DNA of 25,983 bases from IMG/VR virus record IMGVR_UViG_3300027974_000144, positions 1 to 25,983 of that record; one strand, given 5' to 3'. Made by a program: the position numbers and the translations under genes. The DNA comes from a virus. Shown here in pieces: positions 1 to 5,466 of the stretch; the first letter of the stretch is position 1, and every line of letters begins with the position of its first letter. Below the pieces are notes generated by a model. It did not search any database. It saw only the letters and a list, made by a program, of their open reading frames with translations, and was not told the origin of the DNA.

Positions 1-254
1 TCATTGTGTGGTGGTATTAAGTTTGATATTGCCCATTGGGTTAATTCCAATGCCCGTTTATAACCTTCTGCATAACCATCGTCATAACTCATTTCCTTTT
101 GTCCCTTCTCCATTTCTTTGGCTTGTCTAATTACACCTTTTGATAGTTGGTCGTATTCACGCTTACTTATAAACCCCGCCATATAGTCAAAAGTCAAACT
201 TGCCAATTTTTCTACCAACCATTCAACTGCCGTTTGTTGTTTATTGTTTGTCAT
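1..254 (-). CDS. Small phage protein of unknown function, 3' end outside the window
   Basis: The frame is open from the ATG at 254 to the window edge, at least 84 residues, with no stop seen. The product starts MTNNKQQTAVEWLVEKL and continues as a charged, probably helical protein (YDQLSKGVIRQAKEMEK, then DDGYAEGYKRALE). I recognise the MTNKQQTAVEWL-type opening from small proteins of Bacteroidota phages and mobile elements, which have no assigned function. The ATG overlaps the stop of the gene at 251-409 (ATGA), so it is translationally coupled and is the most distal visible gene of the minus-strand operon. Its first 24 bases nearly match those of the gene at 406-864. Confidence 0.75.
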   Translation of the reverse strand, partial: MTNNKQQTAVEWLVEKLASLTFDYMAGFISKREYDQLSKGVIRQAKEMEKGQKEMSYDDGYAEGYKRALELTQWAISNLIPPHN

Positions 255-409
255 TCTTTATCTCCTTGTAATTTAATGATATTATCAGTTATTTCTTTCA
301 AAAGTTTAATTACATATTCTTGATTATAATATATCATACCGCAGTTTTTTCCAGTTGTTACATCGTCAACCTCTATTTGAGTTTGTTTGTGTTTTACTCT
401 TATTATCAT
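251..409 (-). CDS. Hypothetical protein, 52 residues
   Basis: A short open frame from ATG at 409 to TGA at 251-253, starting MIIRVKHKQTQIEVDDV and ending IIKLQGDKE. Its start overlaps the stop of the 406-864 gene and its stop overlaps the next start, both as ATGA, which is the strongest evidence that it is real. The first half looks like beta strands (RVKHKQTQIEVDD) and the second half like a helix (QEYVIKLLKEITDNIIKL). No family is recognised. The base composition is AT-rich, like the genes on either side. Confidence 0.7.
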   Translation of the reverse strand: MIIRVKHKQTQIEVDDVTTGKNCGMIYYNQEYVIKLLKEITDNIIKLQGDKE

Positions 410-864
410 TTTTTAACTCCTCCGTAGGTTTTTACTATTTCGATTAACTTTTTAAGACAAGCAAGTTCTGCTTCTTCGTATGGTTGATACTTCATCTCCC
501 ATTCTTTAGGGTCTGTATTATAATGACCAATAACAGAAATATCCCACCAGGTAGTTTTGTTGATTAGTCCTCCAATATAATTGATTTGACATCTAAGATT
601 ATGCTTCTCTCTAAACCATCTAAATGCTTGTGAGTAGGTTGGTGCTGATATGTAATGAGATGGAATTTCAGAATTTTTACAAGTTCTAAAACCTGTGATG
701 CGGTATTGATCATTATCATCCACCATAATAGGTGAATTTTCATGATATTCTACTTGATAAAAAGCAAAACAAGGTTCATCAAATCCAAGTTGCTTTAACT
801 CTAAAGCAAGTTCGTATGGTATGAATTCTTTGTTCATCTCCGTCTGTTGTTTATTGTTTGTCAT
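406..864 (-). CDS. Conserved phage hypothetical protein, 152 residues
   Basis: After residue 9 the protein reads MNKEFIPYELALELKQLGF, a type seen many times in Bacteroidota phages and prophages with no known function. It contains the usual tryptophan-rich middle (SQAFRWFREKHN) and a C-terminal YEEAELACLKKLIEIV helix. The ATG at 864 overlaps the upstream stop as ATGA. The ATG at 837 is where family members I remember begin, and the 27 bases between the two resemble the A-rich leaders found elsewhere in this operon, so 837 is a real alternative. It is soluble, with no signal peptide. I see no catalytic motif and would not assign a role. Confidence 0.8.
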   Translation of the reverse strand: MTNNKQQTEMNKEFIPYELALELKQLGFDEPCFAFYQVEYHENSPIMVDDNDQYRITGFRTCKNSEIPSHYISAPTYSQAFRWFREKHNLRCQINYIGGLINKTTWWDISVIGHYNTDPKEWEMKYQPYEEAELACLKKLIEIVKTYGGVKK

Positions 865-1064
865 AGTAAGTCTGTTTTAATTAGTGTGTACTCTACTATC
901 TGGTCTTCGCCCTTCCATGTGTATACATTGGCCGACTTTGTGATAATCTCCCCGTCCTGTCCGTGGTAATGGTTGATCGTGTCCAGAACCTCATCCTCGG
1001 TTGGATCGGAGTCGAAGGCGAATACTATCTCGTCTACGTTTGATACTACCCATACATGTCTCAT
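861..1064 (-). CDS. Hypothetical protein, 67 residues
   Basis: Starts MRHVWVVSNVDEIVFAFDSD. I chose the ATG at 1064 because it overlaps the preceding stop (ATGA) and because the residues of the longer frame before it, from 1169, are low-complexity and basic, like the shadow of the membrane-protein gene there. The product looks like a small alpha/beta fold: a strand (HVWVVSN), an acidic helix (PTEDEVLDTINHY) and further strands ending EYTLIKTDLL. It is acidic and soluble. No family is recognised. It lies between a two-helix membrane protein and the conserved 152-residue protein. Confidence 0.7.
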   Translation of the reverse strand: MRHVWVVSNVDEIVFAFDSDPTEDEVLDTINHYHGQDGEIITKSANVYTWKGEDQIVEYTLIKTDLL

Positions 1065-1225
1065 CGTGCTCTGTAGTATTTTACCGTGAGGTATGTGAAA
1101 CGTACGAATCCAATGCCTCCGAGTACTCCGAGGATTAGAACGATTGACATTGGTGAGTAGATCGCCCATGCTACAAAGATGAGGCCGATGATTACAATTA
1201 GTGCTGTGATTAGTGCGTTAAGCAT
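1061..1225 (-). CDS. Small two-helix membrane protein, 54 residues
   Basis: Almost all of the product is hydrophobic: residues 3-22 (NALITALIVIIGLIFVAWAI) and about 27-45 (SIVLILGVLGGIGFVRF) are two predicted membrane segments joined by a short turn, followed by a basic tail (VKYYRAR) that should face the cytoplasm. The start at 1225 lies inside the 3' end of the upstream gene, and its stop overlaps the next ATG. Position in the early operon argues against a holin; an inner-membrane accessory protein is as much as can be said. Confidence 0.65.
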   Translation of the reverse strand: MLNALITALIVIIGLIFVAWAIYSPMSIVLILGVLGGIGFVRFTYLTVKYYRAR

Positions 1226-1380
1226 TGGTCTATTTTTATTGTGTCCCCTACATTTTTCTCTTCCAACATCATCAGGCTGTAGGTCTTTCCTGTGGTGTCC
1301 TTGCATGCGTACCTGTACCCACCGCTCGGGTGTGGCATCGACGCTAAAATGATTAGTACTATCGTTGTGATGCTTTCCAT
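1210..1380 (-). CDS. Small protein with N-terminal hydrophobic segment, 56 residues
   Basis: Reads MESITTIVLIILASMPHPSG and then a beta-rich stretch with YRYACKDTTGK, ending IDQCLTH. Residues 4-15 are hydrophobic and could be a short signal or membrane anchor. Two cysteines (about 26 and 53) would suit a disulfide if the protein is exported. It overlaps the upstream gene by 22 bases and the downstream gene by 16, in the dense packing typical of phages. The frame has no stop over 56 codons and the start position fits the operon, but no family is recognised, so confidence is moderate. Confidence 0.55.
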   Translation of the reverse strand: MESITTIVLIILASMPHPSGGYRYACKDTTGKTYSLMMLEEKNVGDTIKIDQCLTH

Positions 1381-1562
1381 ATAATTCTACTTAAGTATTT
1401 CTGTCCGACTACAAGGCCACACGCAGTGCGTATGAGCCAGTAGTGTGTGCACTGATATCGTGTAACCTCCTCGTCATTCTTCTTGTCCCATGCGATAAGC
1501 CTATCGCCTATCCATGCGTACACGTATCGTTTCTTTAGTTTCTTCAATAATCGTGTCTTCAT
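1359..1562 (-). CDS. Hypothetical basic protein, 67 residues
   Basis: Begins MKTRLLKKLKKRYVYAWIGD at the ATG (1562) that overlaps the upstream TGA as ATGA. The same frame runs open to 1718, but that part is the shadow of the zinc-ribbon-like gene and is very Gly/His/Arg-rich, so it is excluded. The protein is basic and rich in aromatic residues (RYVYAW, THYWLIR, GQKYLSRIIW), with one cysteine pair position in the middle. No family or function is recognised. Confidence 0.6.
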   Translation of the reverse strand: MKTRLLKKLKKRYVYAWIGDRLIAWDKKNDEEVTRYQCTHYWLIRTACGLVVGQKYLSRIIWKASQR

Positions 1563-1990
1563 TTCTCCGCGATGTTTAGTGTGATGTCTCTGCCGTCCAC
1601 CAGAACCACCAAGTACATGTTGTCGCAGGCCATCATCTCTGAGTACTGCATTATGTAGTTTGCCGTGTCTTGCTTTAAGTTGTCCTTGGTCGTGTGCTTG
1701 GTTGTTCCCTCTACCCACTTGTACTCGGCTGGCATCGGTAGAATCTGGCCAAAGCAGAAGTCATACGCAAATCCATCCTCAGACAAATTGTCGAGTAGTT
1801 TTACGATGTTCCCCTTCTTGGGCTTACATGTCTGACAGATGACGACCTTGTGGGTCTCGTCTATCGGGTCTGAGATGGCATGTCCGTCACCGCATGCACA
1901 TGTGTGCAGTGCTAGGATGTCTGACTGGGTGCCATGGATTTGAGCGAGAAGGCTTCGAGCCTCTGCTGAGTTGGTTGCGTAGTATATCAT
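1559..1990 (-). CDS. Hypothetical protein with four-cysteine zinc-ribbon-like pattern, 143 residues
   Basis: Residues 31-55 contain CxC (C31, C33) followed 18 residues later by CxxC (C52, C55), a spacing that could bind one zinc ion. The surrounding HTCACGDGHAI and VVICQTCKPKKG are typical knuckle sequences. The rest is alpha/beta and ends in strands LVVLVDGRDITLNIAEK. ATG at 1990 overlaps the upstream stop. Zinc-ribbon proteins in phage early regions often touch nucleic acid or RNA polymerase, but that is inference only; no family is recognised. Confidence 0.7.
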   Translation of the reverse strand: MIYYATNSAEARSLLAQIHGTQSDILALHTCACGDGHAISDPIDETHKVVICQTCKPKKGNIVKLLDNLSEDGFAYDFCFGQILPMPAEYKWVEGTTKHTTKDNLKQDTANYIMQYSEMMACDNMYLVVLVDGRDITLNIAEK

Positions 1991-2223
1991 TCTTTACAAA
2001 TTGCTAGTTCTGTTTGTGAAATGAACTCGGAGAAGTATCCGTGCTCAAATAAAAAGTTGTCAAAATCCTCTGAGTTACCCACGCTGATTGATATCAGTGG
2101 GAATCCCTTGGAGTCTTTTCCGTTAGATGTAACGCTGAAGCATTCAGCGTAGGCCATGATGCATGGCTCTTCCACTATCACGATTGATGGGAAGGTTTCG
2201 ATTAGTATATCTTTGAATTCCAT
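1987..2223 (-). CDS. Hypothetical protein, 78 residues
   Basis: I start it at the ATG at 2223 (MEFKDILIETFPSIVIVEEP). An in-frame ATG at 2268 exists, but the 15 extra codons lie exactly on the P0 hairpin of RNA unit A, so the longer form is unlikely. The product is acidic, with strand-rich sequence (SIVIVEEP, FPLISISVG) and a helix near the end (EFISQTELAICKE). It is the first gene after the structured RNA block and its leader contains a potential pairing switch. No family is recognised. Confidence 0.65.
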   Translation of the reverse strand: MEFKDILIETFPSIVIVEEPCIMAYAECFSVTSNGKDSKGFPLISISVGNSEDFDNFLFEHGYFSEFISQTELAICKE

Positions 2224-2264
2224 ATTGCTCTTTAGTTTAAAGAGCAGTCCAACACCTGCTCTTT
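2224..2264 (-). promoter_or_regulatory. Alternative-hairpin leader in front of the gene at 1987-2223
   Basis: In the minus-strand RNA the order is AAAGAGCAG (2264-2256), CTGCTCTTT (2247-2239), AAAGAGC (2233-2227), AAT, then ATG at 2223. The middle strand can pair perfectly with the upstream copy (9 bp) or with the downstream copy (7 bp) that ends four bases before the start codon. The two helices exclude each other. This is the geometry of a translational switch, and the upstream helix is P0 of RNA unit A, whose loop is predicted to kiss another loop. The pairing is read from the sequence; the regulation is inference. Confidence 0.45.
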
Positions 2265-2363
2265 GCATGAATTATAAAAAACCATGGTTTCACAGCCTAT
2301 ATCTGTGGGGCTATTGTTGGATAGCCTTTGCGGTCTGGATAAGATATGAGCCTATCCCAGACC
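2239..2363 (-). ncRNA. Structured RNA unit A (four hairpins plus kissing loop)
   Basis: Read on the minus strand, 5' to 3': P3 is GGTCTGG/CCAGACC with a bulged G and a 3-bp cap (2363-2332); then the linker GCAAA; P2 is GGCTAT/ATAGCC with loop CCAACA (2326-2309); P1 is CACAG/CTGTG (2307-2291), followed by AAACC; then a spacer and P0, AAAGAGCAG/CTGCTCTTT (2264-2239), whose loop contains TGTTGG. That loop is the exact complement of the P2 loop. Unit B repeats this layout with different stem sequences but kept pairing. No ORF crosses the block. The strand is chosen because the surrounding genes are read in that direction. The class is not one I recognise. Confidence 0.7.
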
Positions 2364-2483
2364 AAGAGCGACCCAGCAACTGCTCTTTTACAACAAAACA
2401 CAACAATATTTCACAACCTTTCGTTGAGGGCTAGTGCTGGCTAGCCTTTGCGCACGGGACGGGCTTCGAACCCTGTCCCGTGC
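2364..2483 (-). ncRNA. Structured RNA unit B (tandem copy of unit A)
   Basis: Same architecture as unit A and directly adjoining it. P3 is GCACGGGAC/GTCCCGTGC with a bulged A and a 3-bp GGG/CCC cap around TTCGAAG (2483-2452); then GCAAA; P2 is GGCTAG/CTAGCC with loop CCAGCA (2446-2429); P1 is CAAC/GTTG (2426-2414), followed by TGAAA; P0 is AAGAGC/GCTCTT (2387-2364) with a 12-nt loop containing TGCTGG, the exact complement of CCAGCA. The P2 base pair (G-C here, T-A in unit A) and the kissing pair (G-C here, A-T in unit A) both change in a compensated way. The cap resembles a tRNA T-loop, but no cloverleaf can be drawn. Confidence 0.7.
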
Positions 2484-2695
2484 TGTTCACCGCATCACCT
2501 TGGCTTGTGCCAATTTAAGTACTGGGAGTCAGTCCAGTGTGCGTACATAGTGGTCAGTCATTCGACTGCCAAATTACTTTTCCAATATGTCAAAGAACAT
2601 GGCAAGACATTTATGTCTTGTCCTTAACCCCAAGTCGATCCGACTTGGCTTAGTACACGGGACTCGTGTAGGTGTTGTACTAGGTTGGGGATTAA
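2484..2695 (-). ncRNA. Hairpin-rich non-coding segment upstream of units A and B
   Basis: No credible ORF. It holds a row of hairpins: TTGGC/GCCAA (2500-2513), ACTGG/CCAGT (2521-2538), CAGTC/GACTG with a bulge (2551-2571), CAAGACA/TGTCTTG (2603-2620), and a branched domain closed by TTAACCCC with GGGGaTTAA (2624-2695) that contains CCAAGTCG/CGACTTGG (2630-2648) and TACACG/CGTGTA (2654-2670). The 5' strand of the closing stem includes the TAA of the gene at 2692-2853, the same stop-codon-in-stem arrangement used by two of the hammerheads. It may form one large RNA with units A and B (about 460 nt in all) or be separate elements. Confidence 0.5.
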
Positions 2696-2853
2696 CCCAA
2701 CTCTAGTATTTCGTATTGCGATACATCGCTTGATGACTCAGCAATAACGTTGTAGGCGTGCTCAGAGGCCTCTTCCTTGCTAGGGAAGAACATCTTCCTA
2801 GTCCATAGGTCGTTACCATCCTCGTCTTGGTATATAATCTTAAATTCAACCAT
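2692..2853 (-). CDS. Hypothetical protein, 53 residues
   Basis: Open frame from ATG at 2853 to TAA at 2692-2694, reading MVEFKIIYQDEDGNDLWTRK at the start, then FFPSKEEASEHAYNVIAES, then ending EILELG. The strand-strand-helix-strand pattern suggests a small alpha/beta fold. It overlaps the 3' end of the upstream gene by 8 bases. An overlapping frame at 2703-2906 is a shadow with low-complexity composition. The stop codon lies in the 5' strand of the stem closing the branched RNA domain at 2624-2695. Function unknown. Confidence 0.65.
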   Translation of the reverse strand: MVEFKIIYQDEDGNDLWTRKMFFPSKEEASEHAYNVIAESSSDVSQYEILELG

Positions 2854-3250
2854 GTCTTAGAATTCTTAAGAAGTCTGCTGGGCTGATGAATGTTACTGCG
2901 TCGCATCCACGAAGGTTGTCGATGACTGCCTTTGGCTTAGCAAGAGGAGAGAAGAATACAAGGTCACCCCTTCTTTTCTCAAAGATAATCTCGTAGCATA
3001 CCTCGAAGTCTCTGACTATCTCGTATACGTGCACCAGTTCCGCTCCGCATAGTGCGTGAACGATTTGGCTGTCTAGTGGGGTCTCGATGCCGTATCTTGT
3101 ACCGCTGAAGTCGTGACCATCCTCGCAAAGAGACTCGCTCTCGTCGTCGTGTAGTTCATAGACCTCGTAGTTGGCCTCGTGTAGGTACTTGGCAACCTTG
3201 GGTTGTAGAACGTACCATGTAAATCCGTCTTGTGTTGTGAATGTGTTCAT
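2846..3250 (-). CDS. Hypothetical protein with EVYELH-SESL motif, 134 residues
   Basis: The start is the ATG at 3250 (MNTFTTQDGFTWYVLQPKV). A TTG farther upstream in frame is part of the promoter. Residues about 30-60 read YEVYELHDDESESLCEDG and then YGIETPLD, a pattern shared with the gene at 4899-5387 and which I recognise from many unassigned proteins of Bacteroidota phages and plasmids. It is soluble and acidic, with no catalytic motif. It is the first gene after the promoter at 3260-3291. The two proteins are probably distant paralogs. Confidence 0.75.
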   Translation of the reverse strand: MNTFTTQDGFTWYVLQPKVAKYLHEANYEVYELHDDESESLCEDGHDFSGTRYGIETPLDSQIVHALCGAELVHVYEIVRDFEVCYEIIFEKRRGDLVFFSPLAKPKAVIDNLRGCDAVTFISPADFLRILRHG

Positions 3251-3259
3251 ATCTGTATG

Positions 3260-3291
3260 CAATGTTAGTTACTATCTTGTGTATAACCTAA
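3260..3291 (-). promoter_or_regulatory. Minus-strand promoter, TAACATTG type
   Basis: On the minus strand TAACATTG occupies 3267-3260. Twenty bases upstream is TTAG (3291-3288), a weak match to the TTTG -33 element. The sequence upstream, including AAATAAATT, closely matches the promoter at 5871-5902, and the same -7 octamer occurs at 7530-7523. The start site should be near 3255, giving the gene at 2846-3250 only a very short leader. Confidence 0.6.
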
Positions 3292-3292
3292 T

Positions 3293-3511
3293 TTATTTGT
3301 CAAAGAAATGTAAAATTTTATTTCTCTCTAGGCTGGTGATTACGCAGTAGTCCTCCCAGCCCTTCAGTTGTTCGAGCAGTTCATAGATGCCGTCCAATGA
3401 GTCTATCTCAAAGATGTCAGCATCGTTCTGCTTGATTAAGTTTACTACCTCTTTGTAGTCGCCCTCAGCATAGTAGTGAATGGCACGTAGCCCAGTTAGA
3501 ATGTATTTCAT
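3293..3511 (-). CDS. Hypothetical protein, 72 residues
   Basis: Starts MKYILTGLRAIHYYAEGDYK at the ATG (3511) overlapping the upstream TGA. It is a small alpha/beta protein: strand (KYILTG), helix (EVVNLIKQNDADIFE), helix (GIYELLEQLKGWEDY), strand (CVITSLERNKILHF). It is acidic and soluble. No family is recognised. It is the last gene before the internal promoter at 3260-3291, so it ends the transcription unit that starts at about 5870 unless transcription reads through. Confidence 0.7.
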   Translation of the reverse strand: MKYILTGLRAIHYYAEGDYKEVVNLIKQNDADIFEIDSLDGIYELLEQLKGWEDYCVITSLERNKILHFFDK

Positions 3512-3822
3512 GACAATAATTTTTTTAAGTAATCTCCGCTATATATACTAGGCCCATTGCCCTCGTTGAATAGTTCAATTGTGCCCCTCTTGATTAGGTT
3601 TGTGATGCCACCACACTCTATCTTGCCTCGATATTTTTGGCCATCGATGGTAACGTAAAACCACACATTCCCGTTCGGTGCGTCATCATCCCAAGTTAGT
3701 ATTGTGCCTTGTGGAATTTGCAATGACGTGGTGTTTGGGTTCATTGAGTGCGAGCCAATGCCAATTGACATGTTCTTGCTGGCCACCCATTGGCTTCTAA
3801 GTTTGATTGTTTGCATGTTCAT
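3508..3822 (-). CDS. Hypothetical beta-rich protein, 104 residues
   Basis: I start it at the ATG at 3822 (MNMQTIKLRSQWVASKNMSI), three bases after the upstream stop. ATGs at 3837 (overlapping that gene) and 3816 are possible. The product is rich in strands, with IPQGTILTWDDD, NVWFYVTIDGQKYRGKIE and a last helix GDYLKKLLS; the middle looks like a small barrel, as in SH3-like folds, but that is only an impression. No signal peptide. Function unknown. Confidence 0.7.
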   Translation of the reverse strand: MNMQTIKLRSQWVASKNMSIGIGSHSMNPNTTSLQIPQGTILTWDDDAPNGNVWFYVTIDGQKYRGKIECGGITNLIKRGTIELFNEGNGPSIYSGDYLKKLLS

Positions 3823-3824
3823 GA

Positions 3825-4094
3825 TTAGTCCTCCCATCCATTAGACCAGTACCTTACAGCGTTGGCGTACGTTCCCTTTGTGCATCCTTTCAAATCGTCC
3901 CGTGATGGGATGACGTTTCCGTAGTAGTCGGTGAATGATTTCTTTGGTAGCATGCAGATGCCCATCTCGAGCAGTCGCATTGCCTCGCGTCCCATTGAGC
4001 CTTCCATCTTCCAAACGGATCCGTTGTTGATGAGTCGTTGCATGTAGTCAACACCTGCTGACTTTTGTCTTGAGTAAATTGTTTGTATGTTCAT
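3825..4094 (-). CDS. Conserved hypothetical protein, 89 residues
   Basis: Reads YMQRLINNGSVWKMEGSMGR and then ICMLPKKSFTDYYGN, PSRDDLKGCTKGTYANAVRYW. This pattern (YMQRLI.. GS.W..EG, ML.S...C, PK..., DYYGN.VPSRDDL) is one I know well from Bacteroidota phages and conjugative elements, always without assigned function. The full length of that type is present. ATG at 4094 overlaps the upstream TGA as ATGA. It is basic and soluble. Confidence 0.85.
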   Translation of the reverse strand: MNIQTIYSRQKSAGVDYMQRLINNGSVWKMEGSMGREAMRLLEMGICMLPKKSFTDYYGNVIPSRDDLKGCTKGTYANAVRYWSNGWED

Positions 4095-4303
4095 ATTTTG
4101 TTTTCTTTAACCCATATAACCATAAGTTCGTTTATTTCACCAATGATTGTTTGTCTATATTCTGAAAAGAATTTTGTTAACATCTGATTGCAGTCCTCAT
4201 CATTTAATGATGGAGGAATTCCGTTGGCCATTTCAATTGCGTTTCGCATGTCATTGGCGTGCCATGATAGGCAAGAGTCGGTGATAAAGTTTTTGTTGTT
4301 CAT
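4091..4303 (-). CDS. Hypothetical protein, 70 residues
   Basis: Begins MNNKNFITDSCLSWHANDMR; the rest is helical (NQMLTKFFSEYRQTIIGEIN, ELMVIWVKENKI). It follows the compact RNA element at 4325-4366 with the leader TTCAAATAAAAAAC then AAATAGAC before ATG, close to the leaders that follow the hammerheads. Soluble. No family is recognised. Confidence 0.7.
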   Translation of the reverse strand: MNNKNFITDSCLSWHANDMRNAIEMANGIPPSLNDEDCNQMLTKFFSEYRQTIIGEINELMVIWVKENKI

Positions 4304-4324
4304 GTCTATTTGTTTTTTATTTGA

Positions 4325-4366
4325 ACCACGGAGGGGAGTTGAACCCCTCTCGTTTCCTTTCGTGGT
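4325..4366 (-). ncRNA. Compact two-helix RNA element at a gene junction
   Basis: On the minus strand, ACCACG (4366-4361) pairs with CGTGGT (4330-4325) around an 11-nt strand AAAGGAAACGA and a GAGGGG/CCCCTC hairpin with loop TTCAACT; no base separates the two 3' strands, so the helices could stack. It sits exactly where the hammerheads sit at other junctions: its first base belongs to the TAA stop of the 4366-4902 gene and an A-rich leader follows. There is no CUGANGA core, so it is not a hammerhead, and no T tract follows, so it is not an ordinary terminator. The hairpin looks like a tRNA T arm, but no D or anticodon arm exists. Confidence 0.5.
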
Positions 4367-4902
4367 TAGTCGATGATGAAATCTTCTCTCAAGTTGAGTT
4401 GGTCAATTTCTTTTTCGCTGATGTTTACACCGCTTACAATAAAGGTATCGCAAGGATTTGGGAATAGCCATCCTACGCCAGGTCTGTAGTCAAATGCGTT
4501 ACGACCTATCAGTTCGTTTAACTCGTTTACATAGGCTCTAGCATCCTCAAAGTCGCCATTCATATTTGTTTCGACGTTATGGGTGGTCTCTTCCCAATTG
4601 TGCGTTAGCATCTGAGCAAGTGCCTTGTGCATGTCGATTGGGATGAAGTCCTCGACGTGGCTGTACTCTTTCAACTTGCCCTTGATGTGCCATACTAGGT
4701 CTTGCAGTTCACTAGACTCGTTAGGGCTGGGACTGATAGCCTCGATGTTGACGTCCTCTTCGATGATGTTGCACTGCTCCAACTCCTCGTGGTACACCTT
4801 GTTTTGGTGGGTGTCTAACCACTCGTGTACCTCTTGGATGTTCTCTGCATCTACTACCAACTCTGTGGCGTAGGTTCTGCTAATTACTACGTTGTATTTC
4901 AT
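4366..4902 (-). CDS. Hypothetical protein, 178 residues
   Basis: Starts MKYNVVISRTYATELVVDAE, a strand pair followed by the helix NIQEVHEWLDTHQNKVY. The middle is acidic (EEDVNIEAISPSPNESSE) and the C-terminal part has GRNAFDYRPGVGWLFPNPCD and ends REDFIID. ATG overlaps the upstream TGA. The opening looks like small early phage proteins in which a beta hairpin is followed by AENIQEAHEWL, but no function is known to me. It is strongly acidic and soluble, a composition often seen in host-protein inhibitors, though nothing here proves that. Confidence 0.75.
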   Translation of the reverse strand: MKYNVVISRTYATELVVDAENIQEVHEWLDTHQNKVYHEELEQCNIIEEDVNIEAISPSPNESSELQDLVWHIKGKLKEYSHVEDFIPIDMHKALAQMLTHNWEETTHNVETNMNGDFEDARAYVNELNELIGRNAFDYRPGVGWLFPNPCDTFIVSGVNISEKEIDQLNLREDFIID

Positions 4903-5387
4903 TTTAGTTTGTTGATTAAAGTGATGATGTTGTCCAATTGGGTCATGTGATTCTCGTAGTACTCTCGGAAGTCGTTCGAGGCTGAGTGGTTGTAGATTTG
5001 AGAGAACTCGTCCATCGCCACGTCCAATGTGTGTAGCATGGCATCGAAGTCCTCGGTCTTGTAGGCACCTAGGCCAGCCTCTTCTGGCTCGTCACTTTGA
5101 CTCGGCAGTCCAAGACCTTTGTTGATGCCTAGGAACATTGCCTTTGACTCTAGGTCATCCAAGAACCCGACCTCGATTCCATAGGTTGATGACTCATTCA
5201 AGATGCCGTTCTCTACTAGGCTCTCGCTGTTGTCCTCGTGCAGTTCGTACACCTCCTTGCTCATGTTCATCAAGTCGGGCACCTCTGATGAAAGTACTTG
5301 TTGGTAAATGAATCCATCCATGTCATAATACGTTTCGCAAGATGCCAAGTTTAGATTTTTCTTCTGGGTGTTTGTTAGTTTGTTCAT
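4899..5387 (-). CDS. Hypothetical protein with EVYELH-SESL motif, 162 residues
   Basis: I start it at the ATG at 5387 (MNKLTNTQKKNLNLASCETY), 18 bases after the hammerhead cleavage site; the ATG at 5435 lies inside the ribozyme. Residues about 45-75 read KEVYELHEDNSESLVENG and YGIEVGFLDD, matching the gene at 2846-3250. The C-terminal half is helical (DFDAMLHTLDVAMDEFSQ, MTQLDNIITLINKLK). It is acidic and soluble. The two paralogs each open a group of ATGA-coupled genes. Confidence 0.75.
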   Translation of the reverse strand: MNKLTNTQKKNLNLASCETYYDMDGFIYQQVLSSEVPDLMNMSKEVYELHEDNSESLVENGILNESSTYGIEVGFLDDLESKAMFLGINKGLGLPSQSDEPEEAGLGAYKTEDFDAMLHTLDVAMDEFSQIYNHSASNDFREYYENHMTQLDNIITLINKLK

Positions 5388-5399
5388 GTCGTTTGTTTT

Positions 5400-5466
5400 G
5401 GTTAAGACATGGATGAGTTTGCTATGCTCACCCATGTTTCGGATATCGAATCCTCGTCAGTTAACC
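5400..5466 (-). ncRNA. Type I hammerhead ribozyme (junction copy 4)
   Basis: Minus strand: stem I GGTTAA (5466-5461) with TTAACC (5405-5400); core CTGACGA (5460-5454); stem II GGAT/ATCC with loop TCGAT; GAAA; stem III ACATGGGTGAG with CTCATCCATGT (11 bp with one G-U) around a 9-nt loop; C17 at 5406. Cleavage is predicted between 5406 and 5405. The GGTTAA contains the TAA stop of the 5461-5847 gene. The released RNA starts TTAACCAAAACAAACGAC directly before ATG at 5387. All hammerhead core residues are present. Confidence 0.93.

Noticed and set aside
1269-1275. CTGATGA on the minus strand, a possible fifth hammerhead core
   Set aside because: It lies in the coding sequence of the 56-residue protein, and no stem II, GAAA spacing or stem III pairing fits around it.
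2452-2483. tRNA-like T-arm and acceptor (GGTTCGAAGCC on the minus strand)
   Set aside because: There is no D arm, anticodon arm or CCA-type end; the hairpin is explained as P3 of unit B, whose unit A counterpart lacks the T-loop sequence.
2703-2906. 67-codon minus-strand ORF
   Set aside because: It is in another frame than the coupled 53-residue gene at 2692-2853 and has low-complexity S/T/L-rich composition.
4325-4366. tRNA fragment or tmRNA end
   Set aside because: T-arm-like hairpin only; the remaining sequence is an 11-nt strand and a 6-bp stem, too small for a tRNA.
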